Source: Auriscalpium vulgare (Eukaryota > Basidiomycota > Agaricomycetes > Russulales > Auriscalpiaceae). From it: 64,000 bases of DNA. The position numbers were made by a program, and so were the translations under genes. Numbering within the stretch: the first letter of the stretch is position 1; each line of letters starts with the position of its first letter. The stretch spans positions 1,426,001 through 1,490,000 of the forward strand of contig JAHBBC010000004.1 in the NCBI GenBank assembly GCA_019915015.1. The letters run 5' to 3'. Shown here piece by piece: positions 11,151 to 20,458 of this stretch. The notes beneath the pieces were generated by a model. That model was given only the letters and a program-made list of their open reading frames with translations. It ran no database searches and was not told the DNA's origin.

Positions 11151-12029
11151 ACAGGCTTTGAACTAGGACCAGACCGATGTGATGCACATGGCGACACGCC
11201 CGGGTCGAAAATCGCGGAGCGCTCCAGACCCTCTTCTGGGACGCGGGACGAGTTGACGGCACTGAAAAGGCTCGCGAAGGCGGACGGTTGCCGACGTGCC
11301 CCTCGGATCGCCGACGCAGGCGAGCAGCTGGCGCTTTGCAGCGTGTGCCGGGGCCGAGAACCTGGCACTCCCTGGAGGTCGGCGGAGGTGGACATCGTGC
11401 AGCGGACGCGTTTCGGCGCTGCCGGGCACGCGGGTGACCTGGGACGAGAGTCCACGCGAGCGGGGGAAGTCCAAGGGGAAGAGGCTTGGCTGGGGATGAA
11501 AGAAGTGGCGAGCAGGCGGGGAAGGAGGATGCAGCGGCCTGGCAGCGGCGGTCATGGGCGACGTCAACGTCATGGAGTTCGTCGCGAACTGAAAGAGACC
11601 CATACGGCTTAGCGTATACGGACGGACACGGGCGGATAGGTAGCAAAGAACGCACGCGGGATATCACGTCCACAATGTCGGCGGCAGAATGCATGCCGAA
11701 GGCGCCCAGCTCGGACAGTGAGGGTAGTATGGGGTGGTGAACCGATTTGTCTGCACGTTAAGCCGGAAGTAACGGGTCGGGCTGCGCAAGCAGAGTCCTT
11801 TCCTTATAGTTTTGTACCGGTGACGGTGTCCTAAGAATGCATGGTCAGCAACGCGTGCAAGAGACGGCAGGGAAAAGGCGCACCTTCGTCTCAATGAGAT
11901 GCAAGGCCCGACCCCGCGTCGCGCTCCATCCACATATCCCAGTCACCCTGACGTGTCATCCTCCTGCACTTGCGACGCAGCGCATCGAGCCTGTCAATAA
12001 GTTTGCCGGGATCGCCTAACCGGGAGCGC

Positions 12030-12500
12030 GCGCGAGCATGCGTGAGCTTGCAATGAACGACAGGAGGACGTCGATGAGGTATGGTGAAAAGGTTGTTCGT
12101 CTCAGCAAGAACCAGCGCATTCAGAAAAGTTAGAGAGAGCAAATTGGACATGTGTGGGCAGGAGGTACTACTCTGTAGTGAGCGTAAGGAAGAAATGTCC
12201 AGTCGCGGTCGCGCTCGCCGCTCAAGCCTCAGAAGGGCGCGCTTCGCTCCGACTCTCACCTCTCTCCCCACATGCAATTCTCTGCGCTCTTACATTCCTT
12301 CGATAACTGGGTCACAGTGTTCTTGTGTCTTGCAACATCTTCCTGGATCCAAGGCTATGCTACCAACCGGAAATTTCTCAGTACAGTAGACGGCATGCAT
12401 TTCAAGCCACCACTACCTGCTTCAAGTTCGACCCGATTCATCCTCGCCCGCAGTCGGTGTAGCTCTAGCAACCATCCTCACGACATCTGTACCAACATCG
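12030..12500 (+). repeat. Segment Y, same orientation as its partner at 51.58-51.97 kb
   Basis: The shared series is gagcttgcaatgaacg, gtcgtct-agcaagaac, acatgtgtgggca, cactctg/ctccgactntcacc, catgcaattct and gctcttacat. The same order is found on the plus strand at 51,588-51,970. Both flanks are inverted between the two arms but this piece is not, so it was flipped separately. No gene is recognised in it. Confidence 0.65.
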
Positions 12501-12504
12501 CACG

Positions 12505-13300
12505 CTAGTTTGGAATCCGGCGCCCGTGATGTGAAGGTCAATCGAGCCACAGAGCTATCCCCCAACTCCGGCTCTCGTCATAGGCCTCCAATTTTATAAC
12601 TTGGCATGGTGCGTGCGATCATCCGATTTTCATGCTTATATCGCATTCATTTTACGTCGTGTGAAGACCTCCCCAGCAGACTAGAGCGTGTCGCCGCGCT
12701 CATTCGGAGTAAAAGAGCATGCCCGCCAGGATCAAGCGCCTTGATGGTGCTGTGGAACAGGCCCTTGGCTCGAAGGCGAAGCCAAGAAGCCGACCACTGG
12801 TCGGAGCAAGCTGGCGGCGATGGCCACCATTGAGAGCTCGAAGCAGGAATCGACGTGGCTGGTCAGACGACACAGAAACGCTGCAGTACGGGCACAAGAT
12901 GCGACGGACAGCGTGCAAAGAGTCAGTAGTGGCATCGAGGTACGTCTACCGCTTTCCTGCAACATCTCCATCTGATCGTCACTTCGCAGTTGCCCTCCGA
13001 GTTGGCGGTCGCTTCCTCCTGTCCGCTGGCGCGATCTAGCAATACTGCCGCATCAGAAGCCTGCTGTGCTCCAGCCCACCGTCTTTTCCGACACCTGTGA
13101 CTATAAAGCCAACCGCCTTCTTCCCGCCACTCTATTTCAGCTGCATCGCCCCACGTATTTTCGTACTGCGTGCCGCAGCCCTACTCGAACTATTATCTTG
13201 ATCCTGGGCGCCCCCTGTCAATGCCTACATACAGCTTGAGTGGCGTTTTACTTCATTTTTTCAACACCCACGAGGGAGGTTGATTGGCATGCGCCTCGTA
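12505..13300 (+). repeat. Dispersed repeat R1, copy b
   Basis: The repeat begins with tagtttggaatccggcgc and gtgaaggtcaatcgag, identical in type to copies c (18,446) and d (RC near 51,510). Its core reads IKRLDGAVEQALG and ends gaggtacgt..ccatctgatcgtcac. The tail (about 13,090-13,300) is shared with copy a, not with c/d, so the family has at least two tail types. With copy a it brackets laccase 1 in direct orientation. No intact gene was found in any copy. Confidence 0.75.
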
Positions 13301-14400
13301 ATTGAGAATGCGTCGATGATGGCGAATGCGGATAAGGTATGTAGGCGCCGCGCGCGCAGGTCATGCCCAACTGGGGACTGCTCAAGTTACTAGCGCAACA
13401 TTGTCGCTTCCTCAGGCGATGATTTGGCATGCTGAGAGGGGTGAGCGAGACGAAGTTCGCCGTTGCGACTAGTACTTATGCGAGGTGCACCGAGGCCACT
13501 GAATTCTGTCACACAGACTGGGCTTGTTAATTGAGGGCATGCCACCAAAGAGAGATAACATTGAGTAACACTTGAGGGTGCTTTCGGAATCCTGGGTAGG
13601 TCAGCGTAGTGCTTCAAACTTGAAGTTCAGGCGTGTGCTGATCACGTGACATTCGGCCGCGCGGCCCGCGTCGGCCCGCCGCCCGCCGCCCACGGGCCCG
13701 CCGCTGCACGACCGCCGGCCGCATGTTCAACACCACAACACTTCGTTCCATTTTTTGCTCCTTTTGAAGGTGGTGAGCCTCAGCATAGCAAACTTGTCGT
13801 TGTACCAACAGCCAGCTCAGTTCATGCGCCGTACTGTGAAGCTGACAACATCTGAACTCTAGTACTTCGATCGTAGACTTCCAGGAGCTGACATGCCAAT
13901 CAGTTTTGGCGTATTTTGGCCATCTACACTGTGTTGGGAGTAGTAGTGCTGGGGTAAGTACGTGACGTAGCTCTGCAGGCGCGCCGAGGGTGATGCATCG
14001 GTGTATCCTTCGGCGACGTTAACGCATCCCGAATTGTGCGTATTGCCTCTGCCACTTCATTTGTTGGTGCGATTAAAGATCTGTGCTGTCTGAGTACAGG
14101 TAGCACCATGAAAGTGTGTACTCTGTTTGCTACGGGGGCATCGGCGTCTCTGAGTCTCATCGTCAAGCGGAAGCGCTCGAAGCAAGCTCGGAGGAGCCCG
14201 AACTTTGCGACCCTGAGGCGGCCTGTGCACGCTTCGTTTATGCCTTCTCCGAAGCTTCGCGTCCAGGGGTTTTCTTGATTCGAATGATCCCTCCATTGTC
14301 TGCGCAGCCCAGGTCTTCGGGCTATACGCCACCTATCAAGCTCACCACGGTCTTCCTTGTTCCCTAGCCTCGTAAAAAGCCTCGCTGACCTCGAATTATA
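13301..14400. other. Intergenic; no gene recognised
   Basis: The region includes a very GC-rich patch at about 13,655-13,725 (gcccgccgcccgccgcccac). Short frames on both strands have no family feature. Confidence 0.4.
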
Positions 14401-15175
14401 TCCTAGGAAATGGAAGTCATCGTGCCGTGCCTCGTGCATGGCGGTGAAGCCTACGCAGATTGCCAGTCAAACCCGTCGCTACGCTTGGTGGCTATCTATC
14501 GATGGAATTCCACGAATCTACAGCCGCCTGAGGGCAGTAAGATATCAGATGTTCGCAGGCCGAGTCAGCGTTGAGGTAAAATTTCACACCACTTAGTGAT
14601 TGATCGTGCGACTCATGTTCCCGGAAGCAGCAGCCTAGATTTGAGACACGAACGGTCTACATAGTCGCCTTGCGCATCCTTCTCGACTGACTGTCTGAAA
14701 ACGTTCAGCCAGGCCATTCCTCCATATTTACCTGTTCTAGATAGCGGGCTACGCTACACATGGTGCTGGCCGCGGACAGACAGCGAGGTAGGCTAAAAGA
14801 CGTTCCCGCGATTTTTTAATCCTAGGAAATGGAAGTGCTCATGGCGTGCCTCGTGCAGGGTGTTGAATTCCCCCGAATTCACGGATCTCAGCCACCTGAG
14901 GCCAGCAAGATAGCAGATGTTCCGAGCAGCCCGAGTCATCGTTGAGTCTTGACGTGACTTTCTATTTGTGATTGACTGTGCGACTCATGTCCTAGGAAGC
15001 AGAAGCCCAGATTTGAGACGAGAGCGGTCTACATAGTCGCCTTGCGCATCTCGGTTGACTTTTTGATACCTTATGGCTGGGTTTCTCCCTATTTGCTTGT
15101 CGGAGCTGGCGGGCTACGCTATGCATGGCGACAGTGGGGTAGGCAAACAGACGGTCCCGGCCTTTACCATTGTGC
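14401..15175 (+). repeat. Direct tandem duplication, two units of about 350-415 bp
   Basis: Unit 1 (14,401-about 14,815) and unit 2 (14,820-about 15,175) both start tcctaggaaatggaagt. They then share gcgtgcctcgtgca (gccgtgcc in unit 1), cagccncctgaggnc, gatttgagac, cggtctacatagtcgcctt and gcgggctacgct, in that order. Identity is moderate with small gaps, so the duplication is not recent. No coding frame persists through both units. Confidence 0.8.
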
Positions 15176-15775
15176 CTATGTTCCGGCTAGCGGAGTTGTT
15201 GTCTCCTAGGAGCTGAGTTGGCCAGACGGCGGTTCTTGTTTTCGATCACCACGAGGCGAGCATTCTTCGGAGGCGGACTTTAGGAACGAGCTTGACGCCC
15301 AGTTGGAACTCCTCTAGGCACCCTGAGACTGGTTTGTGCGCTCGACAGATCCCCTGCCGACCGGTTCGCAAGCAAGCAACCTCCGACGTGCACACTGGTA
15401 GCCCTCGTCTGCTTGCCACGGCCGTTCGGTGGAGGTCGTTGTTGTCTTCGACTGAGATCTGGCTCTCGTCTCGGTGGCTCATCCTATTCTCACTGCATTC
15501 AACTTGTCTACGAGCTGTGTACTACTATTATCTGTGCGTCCACCGAGTAAAGCATTGTCTCTTTATCTGGGCTACGTGGAAATCGAATTTCGTACGTACG
15601 CCTCGTCGGAGCTCCTGAAATCATTTGTAGTTGGTCTCCGCTCGCCTACTGGTCACTTGTGGTCACGCTCGACTCTGCAACAGTATAAATGTGCGTGATT
15701 TCCTTCTCAAAGAATGTCATCAAACAACCCTCGCAGTTTCTTCTAGCACAACGCGCCCTCATCACTTTACCGGCA
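15176..15775. other. Intergenic; no gene recognised
   Basis: No feature is supported beyond another tcctagga string at about 15,204. Confidence 0.35.
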
Positions 15776-16166
15776 TGGTTCAAATTAGCAAGTCGCTGTT
15801 GGTATGGTCTCATCATCGTCTACCATCCCTCGTAGATCTGACCCTACGTTCTGGATTGCAGCGGAGAATGCTCCGTCCATCATAGCGCTCGACCTGCGCA
15901 AGGGATCATTCAGCAAGTTCGCTGCTGGTATGCTTTCATCGCAGTCTGCCATCTGTCGTAGAGCTGACTTGATGTTTTTGATTGTAGCGGAGAACGCTCC
16001 GTCCATCCAAGCGCTCGCCATGCGCGAGGTATCTACCGCCGACTTTCCTGGTGGCACGCCCCCAGTCGACGACGTCGTGCAGTGCAAGAAATGCGGAACC
16101 TGGATCTCAGTCACCAGTGCCTTTTGCATCAAGTGTCTCGACACCAAGCCGCACAACCCCAAGTAA
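15776..16166 (+). pseudogene. Small zinc-ribbon-like gene with a duplicated exon-intron unit, probably frame-damaged
   Basis: An ATG at 15,776 opens MVQISKS. A 125-bp unit starting agcaag (15,787) is repeated from 15,912. Each unit holds a donor gtatg, an intron of about 60 nt and an acceptor before CGGAGAA(C/T)GCTCCGTCCATC, which reads AENAPSI. The second unit splices in frame into AENAPSIQALAMREVS, followed by CKKCGTWISVTSAFCIKCLD (a CxxC...CxxC pair) and HNPK-stop at 16,166. In the first unit one T is missing relative to the second (gcaagtcgc against gcaagttcgc), which breaks the phase. Alternatively an unspliced frame from the ATG at 15,804 is open to the same stop (120 codons). The zinc-ribbon reading is inference. 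Confidence 0.45.
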
Positions 16167-16587
16167 GAGAGTTCAGTTGTGGCGTACGGTACGTTGTCAT
16201 CATCACGTCGTCGCAGGTGAGAATCGTCTCTGACACTTCGGTTGCTACAGAAGCCTAGACACGTCATCTCTTCTGGTGTTGGAATGTCTACTGGCAGGAG
16301 ATAGGATTAAGTTGTCTGTAGGGAATATTGGGAACTTGGAATGCTTGCGAATACGAAATTACATAAATGAAATGATATGTTCGCCCCGAGCGCCAAAATC
16401 TAAGAGCCGCGAGATAAATCTGTTCGAACCGGAGAAGGATCGAGATCTGCGCACGGATACACATAAAAGGCCGACTCCGTCCAAGGAAGTGCACGCTTGT
16501 GCCCTCCTTTGACTCGTCGTACGTCATTTTCCCGCACAGTGGATGTGGGATCAGGCTTAGCTGCTTTTTGTCTTTGCAGGTATCATC

Positions 16588-17405
16588 ATGGTTGATCAAT
16601 CTGAGACCCAACCCGTCACCTATGGTCGCCCAGATAATGTGGGTCACCGCATGGCGACTCATCAATGCTTTTCGCTGATATAAAGTCCGCACCGAAGCCT
16701 AAAGACGAGGACCCAGGCGCCATCGGCATGACTCACGACAAAAAATACTACAGAATTGCCAACAATCACGGTGGCGTCTTTCTGAAGCGTAGTATCTCGA
16801 AGCCCGAGTGGTTGACAAACATCCGTGGCGAAGTCGTCGTCCCGTGCATGTCCTTCGAAAGAATCAAGAATGAATCTGCTGCAATCGAATACGTCCGCAC
16901 GCACACCAACATCCCTGTACCGACCGTGCGCGCCGCCTTTGCAGACCACACCTGCTACTACCTGATCACGGACATCGTTCCTGGCGTCTCCATGATGCAC
17001 CTGCCTGAGGAGAAGAAAGCAGTGGTGATGTTGGAGGTGGAAGAGTATCTGAAGACGCTTCGCAGCCTCAGGTCCACTACGATGGGCGGCTTGTTAGGCG
17101 CAGCTTGTCTGCCGTATCGCCTCGCACTTCGAATCCCACGCGAAGAGCAGGAGACGATGAAGTTCAAGGAGACGGTTCCGTACGAGCTCGTGTTCTGCCA
17201 CGGGGATTTGTCGCAGGCCAACATATTCGTCGACGAGCAGACGCTGAAGATCACGGCCATCATCGACTGGGAGTACGCGGGATTTTATCCCAAGGAGTTT
17301 GAGGCAGCGTTTTGGAAGCGTCCGGGGCCGGGTGTGGCGCTAGAGGGAGAGGAGAACGACGAGGAGCGTCTGTTGGCGATATTGGATGAATGTAAAGCTA
17401 CATAG
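16588..17405 (+). CDS. APH-family phosphotransferase (kinase-like), paralogue 1
   Basis: This is a small protein-kinase-fold phosphotransferase of the aminoglycoside phosphotransferase/choline-kinase superfamily. The substrate is unknown, and in fungi such genes are not evidence of drug resistance. Exon 1 is 16,588-16,638 (MVDQSETQPVTYGRPDN) and exon 2 starts at 16,686, giving 256 residues. Visible motifs are GGVFLKRS (putative ATP-binding Lys), HTNIPVPTVRA, the Brenner catalytic loop HGDLSQANIFVDE and the metal-binding IIDWEYAGFYP. A likely 5'-UTR intron (gtacgt...tttgcag) precedes the ATG. From about codon 170 to beyond the stop it is almost identical to APH2 (19.4 kb), while the N-terminal two-thirds is only about 70% identical. 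The catalytic loop has Ala where APH2 and APH3 have His. Confidence 0.88.
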
Positions 17406-17459
17406 GCAGGGGAAGAAAGGGCTCGGGCTAAAGACTGGACGCTTGCAATAATCAATTGA

Positions 17460-17560
17460 AGGCTTGAAGCAAAAATCTCGGTGCGATGGCGGTCAAGCCA
17501 CGTGACAGCGTCGGCCGGTATACAGGACCGACTCGGCCGAGGGCCGACCCTGAAGCCAAC
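17460..17560 (+). promoter_or_regulatory. Orphan promoter-like block with CACGTG and TATA-like element
   Basis: The string caag, ccacgtgac (CACGTG at 17,499-17,504), gcgtcggccggtatacagg, accgactcggccgagggccg is a near copy of the sequence 20,290-20,370 that lies directly upstream of the long APH-like gene. Here no gene follows within a few hundred bases. It is therefore probably a leftover of the duplication that also copied the APH 3' end. Confidence 0.6.
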
Positions 17561-17600
17561 CTCTGCTTTCGACGTCTGAGATCGCGTACTCTGAATTCTG

Positions 17601-17613
17601 TCCTAGGAAATGG
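17601..17613 (+). repeat. Recurring motif TCCTAGGAAATGG
   Basis: The same 13-mer occurs at 14,401, 14,820, 17,601 and 22,066. At 17,601 and 22,066 it is preceded by the same roughly 55 bp (ccgaccctgaagccaac...ctgaattctg). It marks a shared edge of several repeat units here. No known binding site is claimed. Confidence 0.6.
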
Positions 17614-17724
17614 AAACGCATCTGAGCTTCGAGCGACGCAAAATTCAGGCGACCCTCCTCTGTAGGCTCTAACCGTGCAGAGACTCCTGATACATTGCAC
17701 ACAAATTGTATGGTGATTTACAGA

Positions 17725-18281
17725 TCCGCAAGCCGTGGCGAATGCCGAAAACGGGCCGGGTCCGGGAGAACCAAACAACACACAACATTCACTTTCGCGC
17801 CTCAGCCACTGACGTACTCACAGCAGTCATTTATCTTCCACCGCCTTACCCTTCGCGCCAATATAACATCCAGCGTGCTGTGGATGACCTCGGGTTTGAC
17901 ATTGGCATCTAGCAACGCGCACGCAGACAGTCGCCTCGGCATGTGTCCTGCGCATCGATATCTACGCATTCAAGCAGATGTGCAGATCATTGGGAACATC
18001 CAGTTGGCGGTGCCTCGGACGGCAGCGACATTCAAATTCGTGCTCGCGAGGGTGCCGCGCTTTGGGCTCGCAGGCGGAATCTTAGTTTCCTATGATGGCC
18101 GGGCGAGCCAGTTAGTAGTGGCTCGCCCAACTCGGGTTTCAGGTGTTCGTATCTTTACCTTTAATACCTTCCGGGCAGTATCCTCGACGACGTTTGACTC
18201 AGACAGCGCGCGCGAGAGCTTATGGTTTCATAGCAACCGTTTGCCTCAAGCCGCATTCACATGGGAAGTTATGTGGCTAAC
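17725..18281 (+). repeat. Direct repeat R2, copy 1
   Basis: The repeat runs from tccgcaagccgtggcgaatg to cacatgggaagttatgtggctaac and is nearly identical to 23,434-24,001. Internal landmarks are gggagaaccaaacaacacac, cttcgcgccaatataacatcc, agtcgcctcggcatgtgtcc and gctcgcccaactcgggtttc. It joins R1 copy c abruptly at 18,282. No complete frame survives in both copies, so I see it as non-coding or fossil. Confidence 0.85.
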
Positions 18282-19340
18282 ATTTCCAGTTTGTTCCCTG
18301 CGACTCTTCTGTCGCTATGTAGAATGCGCTTGTTCTTGCTCAAGCGACCAACACCTCATCGAACGCTCCTGCCGTTCATCGGAAGCTCGCGCGCTATAGC
18401 ACCCACCCTCACACCCTCAGTACCAATCTCCTCTACCCCACACGCTGGTTTGGAACCCGGCGCTAGTGACGTGAAGGTCAATCGAGCTGCAAATTACGGC
18501 TCTTGTAATTTTATAAGGCGTGGTGCGTGCGGTCATCCGCTCGTCGTCAATTGTCGTGATTATATTGCATTCATTTTACGTCGTCTGAAGGCCTTCCCAG
18601 CAAACTGGAGCCCGCCGCTGCGCTTATTCGAGAGCAGCAGAGCATGTCCGCCGGGATCAAGCGCCTCGAAGGTGCTGTGGAACAAGCCCTTGGTTCGAAG
18701 GCGAAGCGCAGGGCACCAGGAAGCCGACCACTGGCCGCAGCAAGCTGTCGGACATGGCCATGCTTGAGAGCTGGGCGCACGAGCAGGAGTCGCTTCCGGT
18801 CAGAGGACCCAGAGACCTTGGGCGCAGGCGGCGACGGACAGAGTGGGCGGCGAAGAGTCGGCAGTGGCATGGACTTTAGAGGTACGTCTAACGCATTCTG
18901 CAACGTGATCCATCTGATCGTCACCACGAGCAGTTCGCGGTCTCTCTCCGAGTTAGCAGTGGTTTCATCCTGTCCGCCGGCCTAGCAATATCGCCTCATC
19001 GCGCAACTCTACAGTATGTCTGCCGGAGTTCTCGCCCCTGTTCCGACTTGCTGGGAACTGTGAACAGTCACCCTGGAGCGGATTTCGTTGTCAGTCACCA
19101 AGCGAAATTTTATCGATGGCGGAGTTCATGTACAAGGCTTGACGCCTAGCTCGGACACCTCGAGGTGCGCGGAGGTAGATTTGCATCAGCCCACCCGATT
19201 TTCATGCGCTCTTGCGCGATCCAACTTGTCCACGGCACCATTGTTTTGTACAATCAAATCAATATAGATTCCGCGACAGTGGGCCTATTTTGTACAAGGT
19301 GCCGAAGGCAAATACGGACCCTCTCCTTCGACGTCTCCTT
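18282..19340 (+). repeat. Dispersed repeat R1, copy c (inverted copy of 50.64-51.70 kb)
   Basis: This interval is the reverse complement of 50,640-51,695 from end to end. Landmarks are ccctgcgactcttctgtcgctatgtagaatg at the left, gtttggaacccggcgc and gtgaaggtcaatcgagc, the core IKRLEGAVEQALGSKAKRRA, the 3' end agttagcagtggtttcatcctgtcc, and ttgtacaagg(t/c)gccgaaggcaaatacggacc at the right. Its right end abuts the APH2 5' region. Copies a and b match only its middle. Confidence 0.85.
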
Positions 19341-19407
19341 CCCGTAAGTCCTCGCGACATTCTCCTATGGTGCGCAACTCACAGACACTCTTGCAGGTGC
19401 TGTGTAC

Positions 19408-20222
19408 ATGTCTGATAAGTCGGCCCCAAAACCGTTTGTGTATGGCCGCCCAGAGAATGTGAGCGTCCGCGGTCACACCGCACAACTCTCCACTGACATG
19501 TCGGTGTGGCGAAGCCCAAAGACGAGGACCCGGGGGCGATCGGCATGAGCCACGACAAGAAGTACTACGAAATCACCAACAGCGAGGGCGGCGTCTTTCT
19601 GAAGCGCAGCATATGCCAGGACGAGTGGGTGATGAATATTCGCGGTAACCTCGTGGTCCCGTGCATGCCTTTCGAGAGGATCAAGAACGAAGCCGCTGCC
19701 ATCGAGTTCATCCGTACGCATACCGCCATTCCCCTGCCGACCGTGCGTGCCGCCTTCGCCGACCGCACCTGCTACTACCTCATCACGGATCTGGCGCCTG
19801 GCGTGCCTATGGCCGACCTGACAGACGATCAGAAGGTTACTGTCATCGTGGAGGTGGAGGAGCACCTGGAGACGCTGCGAGGGCTCACGTCGACCGCCAT
19901 GGGCGGACTGCTGGGCGCGGCCTGCTTGCCGTTTCGTATCGCACAGCGAATTCCCCTCGAGGAGCAACAGACCATGAAGTTCAAAGAGTCGGTGCCGTAC
20001 GAGCTCGTGTTCTGCCACGGGGATTTGTCGCAGCACAACATATTCGTCGACGAGCAGACGCTGAAGATCACGGCCATCATCGACTGGGAGTACGCGGGGT
20101 TTTATCCCAAGGAGTTTGAGGCGGCGTTTTGGAAGCGTCCGGGGCCGGGTGTGGCGCTAGAGGGAGAGGAGAATGACGAGGAGCGTCTGTTGGCGATTTT
20201 GGATGAATGTAAAGCTACATAG
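19408..20222 (+). CDS. APH-family phosphotransferase (kinase-like), paralogue 2
   Basis: The gene has the same structure as APH1. Exon 1 is 19,408-19,458 (MSDKSAPKPFVYGRPEN) and exon 2 starts at 19,515 with PKDEDPGAIGMSHDKKYY, giving 252 residues. The kinase-fold motifs are intact: GGVFLKRS, HTAIPLPTVRA, HGDLSQHNIFVDE and IIDWEYAGFYP. An upstream 5'-UTR intron (gtaagt at 19,341, ttgcag before the ATG) is likely. Its predicted 5' leader begins where repeat R1 copy c stops, so the repeat sits right at its promoter. The last 80 or so codons and the 3' flank are nearly identical to APH1. The substrate is unknown. Confidence 0.88.
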
Positions 20223-20314
20223 GCAGGGGAAGAAAGGGCTCGGGCTACTAAGACAGGACGTGATATTGGACGCTCGAAGGCTTGAACTTGAAGCAAAAAT
20301 CTCGGTGCGGTCAA

Positions 20315-20342
20315 GTCACGTGACGGCGTCGGCCGGTATATA
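20315..20342 (+). promoter_or_regulatory. Core promoter of the long APH-like gene: GTCACGTGAC and TATATA
   Basis: A palindromic gtcacgtgac (20,315-20,324, E-box-like CACGTG, the usual site of bHLH factors) lies just before ggccggTATATAgg (TATATA at 20,337-20,342), about 115 bp upstream of the ATG at 20,459. Order and spacing fit a fungal core promoter. The copy at 17.5 kb retains CACGTG but has TATACA. Confidence 0.6.
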
Positions 20343-20458
20343 GGACCGACTCGGCCGAGGGCCGACCTAGTCTCCCCGAGGCAGAGTAACCAGCTTCAAC
20401 CTTCGCGAGCTCAGGATCAGCTGCGAACGCCCCTTGTCTCCACCCCATCACCACCTCA

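Larger units (their letters stand above)
7840..11985 (-). repeat. Left arm of a long inverted duplication (laccase 1 plus upstream DNA)
   Basis: Reading this interval on the minus strand gives the same series of blocks as 52,085-55,815 on the plus strand. The order is: a block with cgccttcgtctcaatga-type sequence (about 11,900 against 52,120), a block with acccgcgtgcccggcagcgc (about 11,430 against 52,410), the proximal upstream block with gagcaaatgccgttg (about 10,710 against 52,988), then the whole laccase gene. Similarity is high in exons and clear but gapped in non-coding parts. It is a segmental duplication, not a recent or perfect palindrome. Confidence 0.8.

Noticed and set aside
10630..11694. 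354-codon minus-strand open frame upstream of laccase 1
   Set aside because: It lies in the duplicated non-coding block, crosses two local tandem repeats and is broken in the matching right arm; composition is Arg/Pro/Ser-rich as expected of a chance GC-rich frame.
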